DNA from: an uncultured Clostridia bacterium
GTDB taxonomy: Bacteria; Bacillota; Clostridia; TANB77; CAG-508
Length of the DNA: 64,000 nt
Direction of reading: 5' to 3'
Assembly (NCBI GenBank): GCA_948530865.1
Contig: CAOTKV010000008.1
Coordinates: forward strand, 1 to 64,000
How positions within the stretch are numbered: the first letter of the stretch is position 1; every line of letters begins with the position of its first letter. The notes beneath the pieces are model-generated. The model was not told the DNA's origin and did no database searches. It saw nothing but the letters and a program-made list of their open reading frames with translations. This document shows positions 58,105 through 64,000 of the stretch, in pieces. The translations under genes and the position numbers were made by a program.

Positions 58105-60710
58105 TCTTGCGTCAGAATTATTTTTTCTTTGTTCTTTTGGGTGTTTTTTTTCTGATTTAGTTTTCTCTACTATTTTATATGCTTTATTTATATCTTCTTG
58201 ATTTATCTCCACAGTATCATATATTGCTTTTAAATCTAATGTAGAATATGTATATGTATCTACTGTTTCAGCTCTTAATTCTTTTTCATTATCTCTAACA
58301 ATTTCATTAAATCCTAATTTTCCATCTCTATCTCTACTTATTGCATATCTATGTCCACTTTGTGTTTCAAATTCTTGTAGTGTTTTTGTTTTGTCAAACA
58401 GTTGCATTCCACCAGCTAAACTCATTCCTGTTGCTACACTCATATCTCTTCCACTTCCTTTAGTTGGCTCAATTCCGCTTAAATGTTCAAATGTTGTCTC
58501 TAAACCATTTTCAGTTGTATCATTTCTTATTATAATATCAAAATTTTCTTCTCCTTTTTCATTTATTGTTGATACAATATAGGTTCTATCTTGTAAATGT
58601 GCATTTTCATCTAATCCACATTGCTGTGCTAAATCATATAAAAAATACATATCTGTAATTTTTGCAACTTCTGTTACTTTTCCATCATCCATTGTATTTT
58701 CAATAGTATCTTTTAATACTTTATCTACAAGTTCTAATTGTTTAATTTTTTCTAAGCTTTCTCCCTTTTTAATATCATATTTACTTACTTCTGTTTCAAG
58801 ACCATCTATTGTAAATGTAGCTTTTTCCTCTGTTTCAGTACCAATTATCTCCATCTCACCATTATCTGATTTTTTATAGTATTCTTTTATTGGTTTCATA
58901 ACATTTTTGCCTAATTTACTATCATATTCTTCAATTTCATATGTTGCTATATATATGTCTTGATGTAATTCAGAAGTATCTATATCAGGAATACTTTCTA
59001 ACTCTGATATATTTAATCCGTTTACTTTTTCAAGTTGTAATAATAATTTGGGGTTATCATGTGCATCTGTTATTTCACCATCATATGGATTTTCAAATTC
59101 TCCAAAAGTTCCTTTTACTTCTAGGTGTGCAAAAACTCTTGCTAATTCTGCTTTTTCTCCTTCTAAACCAACAGCATAATCATCTTCAAACCTACTTGCT
59201 ACATATTCAGCACAATCAACATTGGCTAGAGATTCTATTGCATATTTTGTTTTTCTATGTGAAAGGATTATTCCTGATGTATAAACTGATGATTCATGTG
59301 ATACATTTATATCTTGTTTTGCCATTTCTTCCCATGCTTGTGATGTATGAAAATTATCTCTGCTACTTGCTTTTCTTTCATAATTAGGTGATTTTTTCTC
59401 TTTCTTATCATCTTTTGTTTCATTGCTAGGAGCCTTTTTTTCTTTGCTATCCTTAATTACTTTATCTAATATCTTTTGCAATTGTTCTTCAGAATATGCT
59501 TTTTCTTTAGGAGATTCAACATCATGTTCTGTTACGCTTAAAGTATGATTTTGGTTAAATTCTTCCTTGGTTTTGAAAAAATTAGTTATTATTTTTTTCC
59601 CTGCGTCCCAAGTTGGATCAAAATAATACCAATCGTCTTCTATTTCGACTTTTATAACGGAATGATTAGTGTCTGATGTTGGTTCTTCAATATTAATTTC
59701 ATCTTTACAAGAAACAGTTTTCGAATTTACTCCAGATGCTTTTAATAAATAATGCATCATATTTGTATATCCTTCACAAACACTTTTTCCTCTTAAAATT
59801 GCATTATACGCAGATTGTCTTTTTAATAAAAAAGTATATGTATGTTCTGATAAATTATTATATGCCTCTTCATATTCACTATTTTTTTCTCCATATTTTG
59901 CTCCATTTAATGATTCATAATCATATTCTATATTTTTCATCATATATGCATATATAGCAGTAACTTTTTCTATATCGCTATAGTCTTCTTTAATAATTCC
60001 ATTTAAGATTTCCTGAGCTTTTTTATCCATTGCAACTATCTTATTATGAGTAATATCATTTGAACCTATTTCACTCACGTTTTCTTTCCATTTACACGAA
60101 AATCCTTCATTATTGTGTTTTTCACGAATGTCTTTATCTATATTTGGATAGTTTTTTTAATAAGTGGATACATATCGAAGTCTAAATATAATGAATGTAG
60201 ACTCCCATTCATTATACTTTGTAAATCAAATGGTTTTAAATTCCCATTTCTATATTCTGTTAACTCAGCTATATTTGTTTTTTCTAATCCTTTTATTTCT
60301 GTTAAATTTGGATTATTTCTCAAAGTTAAACTTGTTAAATTTTTTAAATTAGATACATCTAATTCAGATAAATTCCAATCATTGACAATCGTTAAATCAT
60401 CTAAATTAGTTAATTCTCCTATAACTGAAAAATCTTCAATTTGATGCATATTTTTTTTGTAAACATTATAGCCACCATTAATTTTGGGATTAGCGGAAAT
60501 TATTGATAATTCTTTTAAATTTGTACAATATTTTAATACACTAATGTCTTTAACACTTCTACCTTTTAGTGTTAAGGTTGTGATAGTTGATAGTTCTTCC
60601 AAACTAAAACCGCTTGTACCTTTATATCTAGAATCTCTTTTTCCATTTTCTTGTAATGTTCTCTCTATATGCTCTCTTAAATAAACATCACGTATTCTTA
60701 TTTCTTCCAT
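58102..60710 (-). CDS. LRR-transglutaminase protein, frame split at an A7 run
   Basis: The first 189 codons (60710 down to 60138) encode leucine-rich repeats (ITTLTLKGRSVKDISVLKYC, LTNLDDLTIVNDWNLSELD, LTSLTLRNNPNLTEIKGL). The frame stops just after ATT AAAAAAA CTATCC. With one extra A it continues as NYPNIDKDIREKHNNEGF into the downstream frame, with no stop between them. That frame encodes a transglutaminase-like domain with its Cys (GKSVCEGYTN), His (NHSVIKV) and Asp (YYFDPTWDAG) and a 450-residue C-terminal region of unknown fold. Combined length would be about 869 residues, with no signal peptide. The stop codon is supplied by repeat H, so the native C-terminus may be lost. It follows pyrI by 17 bp. 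Confidence 0.75.
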
Positions 60711-60727
60711 TAATTTCTCCTCAAACC

Positions 60728-61150
60728 TTATTTCTTCTTCAAGCTCATTTCACAATATCTACATCTATAAACTTCATTTTCTTTGTCTGTTAAAATAAAT
60801 ATATGGTCTAAATCTTTTTCAACTGAAGTAATACATCTTGGATTATTACATTTTGCTACATTTACTATTTTTTCAGGTAAACTTAATTTTCTTTTATCTA
60901 TTATAGTATCATCTTTTACAACATTTACTGTAATATTATGATCAATAAATCCTAGTACATCTAAATCTATTGGAATATCTTTATCTATTTTTATTATATC
61001 TTTTGTTCCAGATTTTTGACTTTTAGCATTTGTTATAATTGCAACTTGACAATCTAATTCATTTAAACGAAGTTGATTATATACTTGCATACCACGACCT
61101 GCTTTTATATGATCTATTACATAACCATTTTTTATACTATCTATATTCAT
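60728..61150 (-). CDS. pyrI: Aspartate carbamoyltransferase regulatory chain
   Basis: PyrI binds ATP/CTP/UTP and a structural zinc and assembles with PyrB into an allosterically controlled holoenzyme. The 140-residue protein has the nucleotide-binding N-domain (GYVIDHIKAGRGMQVYNQL) and a zinc domain with C101, C106, C130 and C133 (CNNPRC ... CRYC). It overlaps pyrB by one base (ATGA-type), so synthesis is coupled 1:1. Such a pyrI is typical of Clostridia but absent from Bacillus. Confidence 0.96.
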   Translation of the reverse strand: MNIDSIKNGYVIDHIKAGRGMQVYNQLRLNELDCQVAIITNAKSQKSGTKDIIKIDKDIPIDLDVLGFIDHNITVNVVKDDTIIDKRKLSLPEKIVNVAKCNNPRCITSVEKDLDHIFILTDKENEVYRCRYCEMSLKKK

Positions 61151-62064
61151 TATTTTACCTCCAATAATTTTAAAATTAATGCCATTCTAATGTATTTACC
61201 ATAGTTTGCTTGTTTAAAATAGCAAGCTCTTGGGTCATCATCTACATCTGTTGATATTTCATTTACTCTTGGCAATGGATGTAATACACATAAATCTTCT
61301 TTTGCTCTTCTTAATTTATCTTTATTTAATATGTAATAATCTTTTAGACGAATATAATCTTCCTCATTAAAGAATCTTTCTTTTTGAACTCTTGTCATAT
61401 AAAGAATATCTAATTTATCCATGTATTCTTCGATATCTTTTGTTTCACAATATTCTATATTATTTTTTTCTAATACATCTCTTTTTACATATTCTGGAAG
61501 TTTCAATTCATCTGGTGAAATTAGAACAAATTTTATATTTGAATATCTTGACATTGCTGTAATTAATGAATGTACAGTTCTACCAAATTTTAAATCTCCA
61601 CAAAGACCTATTGTTAAATTATCTAAACGACCTTTCTCACATTTGATTGTTAAAAGATCTGTTAAAGTTTGAGTTGGGTGATTATGACCACCATCTCCAG
61701 CATTAATAATTGGAACTGTTGATTTTATTGATGCTACATATGGTGCACCTTCTTTAGGATGTCTCATTGCTATAATATCACTATAACATCCTACCATTCT
61801 TATAGTATCTGACACAGTTTCACCTTTTGAAGCAGAACTTGAAGCAGCTTCTGAGAATCCCAAAACTTGTCCTCCTAGAGAAAGCATTGCAGATTCATGA
61901 CTTAATCTTGTTCTTGTACTTGGTTCAAAAAATAAAGTAGCTAATATTTTACCATCGCATTTATGAGAATAGTTCTCTGGATTTGCGATAATATCTTTAG
62001 CTACTTCAATCAAATTATCAATTTCTTCAACTGACAAATCTTTAATATCAATTAAATGTTTCAT
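61150..62064 (-). CDS. pyrB: Aspartate carbamoyltransferase catalytic chain
   Basis: PyrB condenses carbamoyl phosphate and aspartate, the committed pyrimidine step. FFEPSTRTRLSHESAM (STRTR at 49-53) binds carbamoyl phosphate, INAGDGGHNHPTQTLTDLLTI supplies the HPTQ-type motif, and VLHPLPRVNEI the aspartate-binding HPLPR. 304 residues is standard. It is first in the pyrB-pyrI-LRR/transglutaminase transcript. Confidence 0.97.
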   Translation of the reverse strand: MKHLIDIKDLSVEEIDNLIEVAKDIIANPENYSHKCDGKILATLFFEPSTRTRLSHESAMLSLGGQVLGFSEAASSSASKGETVSDTIRMVGCYSDIIAMRHPKEGAPYVASIKSTVPIINAGDGGHNHPTQTLTDLLTIKCEKGRLDNLTIGLCGDLKFGRTVHSLITAMSRYSNIKFVLISPDELKLPEYVKRDVLEKNNIEYCETKDIEEYMDKLDILYMTRVQKERFFNEEDYIRLKDYYILNKDKLRRAKEDLCVLHPLPRVNEISTDVDDDPRACYFKQANYGKYIRMALILKLLEVK

Positions 62065-62093
62065 TACATTACTCCTTTAATTTTATTTTTATA

Positions 62094-62123
62094 ATTTTAT
62101 CAAATAGTTATATCTTTTGTAAA
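62094..62123 (-). promoter_or_regulatory. Promoter of pyrBI
   Basis: TTTACA (62118-62123), 18-bp spacer ending TGA, TAAAAT (62094-62099), a TG-extended -10. No PyrR-type attenuator is visible in the short leader. Confidence 0.55.
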
Positions 62124-62159
62124 GGGAATTTATATAATTATATCCCTTTTCAAAAGATT
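62112..62159 (-). terminator. Hairpin at the truB 3' end
   Basis: ATCTTTTG and AAAGGGA pair with TCCCTTT and CAAAAGAT over 62112-62159, overlapping the last truB codons and the pyrB -35. The U-tract is poor, so it may be a weak terminator or an RNA-end stabiliser. Confidence 0.45.
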
Positions 62160-62993
62160 ATTTTTTACTGTTCCTAAACCAATATAATTTTCTTCTACAT
62201 CATATATATTATAAATTCCATCATTTAAAGGAAATGTTAACATTACTCCATTTAAAAATAATTCTTTTTTTCTATTATTTAATTTTATTTTATCTAAACT
62301 AGAAAATACATCTTCCATTGTAATTAATTTATTTTCTACATTATCTTTCATTTTCTCTAAAGTTTCAAAATCAATTGCCTCTTCTATTGAAAATCTATCT
62401 ACTAAAATTCTATTTAAAGAGCTCATATAACCAATAGTTCCTAGCTTTTGGGCAATATCTTCGCATAGACTTCTTATATATGTTCCTTTCGAACAACTAA
62501 CTTCAAATTCAACTTCTAATTCATTAATACTTAATAATTTTATATCATAAATTTCAATATCACGCGGTTCTACATCTACTTTTTTTCCTTCTCTTGCATA
62601 CTCATAAAGTTTTTTTCCATCTATTTTAATTGCAGAATACATTGGTGGAATTTGTTTTTGTTTTCCCAAAAAGCTTTTTAAAACATTCTTTACATTTTCT
62701 TCTGAAATATTCTTTAAATCTACTTCTTGAGTTTCAACAACATTTCCTTCACTATCTCCTGTATCACTTTTCTTGCCAAGTTTTACTTTAGCAATATATG
62801 TTTTATCGTGTTCAATCAAATATTTTGAAAGTTTAGTATAATTTCCAAGAAGTACTGGCAAAACACCTGTTGCAAGTGGATCTAAAGTTCCTGTATGTCC
62901 TGCTTTTTTTATATTTAAAATCTTTTTTACTTTTGATACAACATCTTGAGAAGTAAATCCTTTTGGTTTATTTATAATTAAAATTCCTTGCAT
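62130..62993 (-). CDS. truB: tRNA pseudouridine-55 synthase
   Basis: TruB converts U55 of the tRNA T-loop to pseudouridine. GHTGTLDPLATGVLPV contains catalytic D38; KTYIAKVKLGKKSDTGDSEG, PPMYSAIKIDGKKLYEYAREG and CSKGTYIRSLCEDIAQKLG are the remaining family motifs. The 287-residue length is normal, with a short C-terminal extension in place of a PUA domain. It starts 12 bp after the DHH phosphoesterase gene and is separated from the nusA-infB operon, where truB usually lies in Bacillota. Confidence 0.96.
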   Translation of the reverse strand: MQGILIINKPKGFTSQDVVSKVKKILNIKKAGHTGTLDPLATGVLPVLLGNYTKLSKYLIEHDKTYIAKVKLGKKSDTGDSEGNVVETQEVDLKNISEENVKNVLKSFLGKQKQIPPMYSAIKIDGKKLYEYAREGKKVDVEPRDIEIYDIKLLSINELEVEFEVSCSKGTYIRSLCEDIAQKLGTIGYMSSLNRILVDRFSIEEAIDFETLEKMKDNVENKLITMEDVFSSLDKIKLNNRKKELFLNGVMLTFPLNDGIYNIYDVEENYIGLGTVKNNLLKRDIII

Positions 62994-63005
62994 AATAATT
63001 TTCCT

Positions 63006-64000
63006 TTACTTTTGTGAACTTTCTCTTTGATATTTTTTAATCTTTCCTTTTGAATCAATAGAAGCACTTTTTCCATCTGGTGTCATCATTGAAATATAAT
63101 CTATATCAAGTTCTTTAAACAATTCTATTTGGGCTAATATCTCCTCTTCTGAAGCCCCATACTCTTCTTGCATTTTTTCTAAAAAATTTCTATTTAATTT
63201 GAAGCTAATTCTTCTATTTCTTAACTGATCTTTTGGAATTTGAGTTAAAATAGAATTTCTTACCATAAATGTCTCATAAGATATTTTATCTTCATAATCG
63301 CTTTCATATCTAGCGCCTAAAAATATTAATTCTTGAATTTTAGCAAAATTCTCTGGTGTTAAATTTTTATTAAATCTATCCATTGAATCTAAAATTTGTT
63401 TTAATTCAATATCATATTTAGTATCTTCTGGAACACTTGCTCTTACTAAACTATGTAACGCCTTATCTGTCAATTTTGTTAACACATCTCTTGAAACTTT
63501 ATCTATTCCTTTGTCTGATTTTACAGTACATCCTGAAGCATGATAGTGTCCTCCACCGCCCATTTCTGTTGCAATAGAAAATACATCTATATTTCCTAAA
63601 TCTTTCACACTTCTAAATTCGCAAAAAAAGTTATTTGGAATATTTTCTGCTACTGCAACTGCTAAACTTGTATTTTCTATATCTAACAATTTAAAAACCT
63701 TTTTTTGTATATATTTAGATCTATATTGATTTTCTATATCTTTAACAGAATCATTGTCTAGTCCAAAATAATTTAAATATGTATTACCAACTTTTATTCT
63801 TTTTATATTTAATAATGCTTTAGCAATTCCTACTTCTGGTGATAAAAATCTTTTAGCTTCTAAACATGATTTTACACTTTCAAAATTTGCACCTGCATCT
63901 AAAAGCATACTTAAAGAGTTTAATGAATTTTCACCTATATATCTAAATTTTGCTGTATCAGTCCATAGTCCAACAAGAAGTTTTGTAGCATATTCTTTAT
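63006..64000 (-). CDS. DHH-DHHA1 family phosphoesterase (5' end beyond the window)
   Basis: The frame is open to the right edge: before the first visible Met come KEYATKLLVGLWTDTAKF and RYIGENSLNSLS, matching the DHH-domain 'A..LL.GI.TDT..FR' motif, so the true start lies outside. DHHA1 features follow (FCEFRSVKDLGNIDVFSIA, EMGGGGHYHASG). An extra C-terminal section of about 110 residues ends in a short beta hairpin (MMTPDGKSASIDSKGKIKKY). It is a second NrnA-like nanoRNase/pAp phosphatase paralogue, distinct from the one at 32597, placed just upstream of truB. Confidence 0.85.
   Translation of the reverse strand, partial: KEYATKLLVGLWTDTAKFRYIGENSLNSLSMLLDAGANFESVKSCLEAKRFLSPEVGIAKALLNIKRIKVGNTYLNYFGLDNDSVKDIENQYRSKYIQKKVFKLLDIENTSLAVAVAENIPNNFFCEFRSVKDLGNIDVFSIATEMGGGGHYHASGCTVKSDKGIDKVSRDVLTKLTDKALHSLVRASVPEDTKYDIELKQILDSMDRFNKNLTPENFAKIQELIFLGARYESDYEDKISYETFMVRNSILTQIPKDQLRNRRISFKLNRNFLEKMQEEYGASEEEILAQIELFKELDIDYISMMTPDGKSASIDSKGKIKKYQRESSQK

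Noticed and set aside
57240..58115. Target-site duplication flanking the 29-bp repeat cassette
   Set aside because: The flanks (GCAAATA on the left, TCTTGCG on the right) do not match; none is seen at 22300-22903 either.
58941..59957. Plus-strand frames rich in Leu/His/Tyr
   Set aside because: Antisense to the transglutaminase region, with no ribosome site or promoter; composition typical of reversed AT-rich coding sequence.
1..64000. CRISPR array, prophage or insertion sequence
   Set aside because: No regularly spaced direct repeats, phage structural genes, integrases or transposase genes were found.

Overview
The window comes from a very AT-rich, low-GC Gram-positive genome, most likely an uncultivated gut Clostridia (Bacillota). 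The evidence is the rimP-nusA-ylxR-ylxQ-infB-rbfA-nrnA order, a VanW/YoaR protein, pyrB paired with a zinc-binding pyrI, strong GGAGG ribosome sites, TTGnnn-17-TATAAT promoters and A/T-tailed hairpin terminators. Lineage is inferred; no rRNA is present. Almost all genes lie on the minus strand; the exceptions are a tRNA-Thr, a U32 peptidase-family gene and a toxin-antitoxin pair.

Layout, left to right. 0-5.4 kb: a membrane protein and CYTH protein, tRNA-Thr(CGU), a decayed gene, a GC-richer orphan gene, then purB and purA behind a structured leader ending in an intrinsic terminator. 5.8-8.6 kb: a GshF-like ATP-grasp enzyme beside a GNAT-like protein. 8.9-12.2 kb: a Gld-type ABC transporter. 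12.3-22.2 kb: trmB, a VanW protein, a NAGPA-type enzyme, then an operon of P-loop kinase, flippase, nadD, nadE and a large signal-less HExxH protein. 22.3-28.4 kb: 29-bp palindromic repeats flanking small genes, then a helicase / sigma-70 factor / unknown operon. 28.4-32.5 kb: a two-component system and a secreted or anchored protein. 32.6-39.1 kb: the translation operon. 39.2-44.6 kb: an FtsH-like orphan, a repeat-rich intergenic region, the U32 gene and a ParE/RelE-type pair. 44.6-49.1 kb: an ECF sigma / anti-sigma / LolA-like cluster and a GT-C glycosyltransferase. 49.2-57.2 kb: tyrS, a YvyF-like zinc ribbon, an acyltransferase, an S66 peptidase, a GH10-PHP fusion and ispG. 57.2-64 kb: a repeat-bounded LURP-one-like cassette, a frameshifted LRR-transglutaminase gene, pyrI-pyrB, truB and a partial DHH phosphoesterase.

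Three signals stand out. (1) Two otherwise normal genes, ylxR and a LolA-like gene, are each split by a +1 shift at the same context (UUR-RYU-CGG-WAA). In a by-eye scan I found no other in-frame CGG in any AT-rich resident gene, although about 35 out-of-frame CGG triplets occur. CGG is used as arginine only in four GC-richer orphan genes. (2) A family of eight exact-length 29-bp palindromic elements exists. Two pairs in inverted orientation bracket single-gene cassettes (promoter + gene + terminator, no transposase). The elements also supply stop codons or terminators to neighbours. (3) The four GC-richer orphan genes all have extended -10 promoters with related spacers. Further signals are a purA leader with the look of a riboswitch, an A7 slip joining LRR and transglutaminase reading frames, and three large enzymes of typically extracellular families that lack signal peptides.
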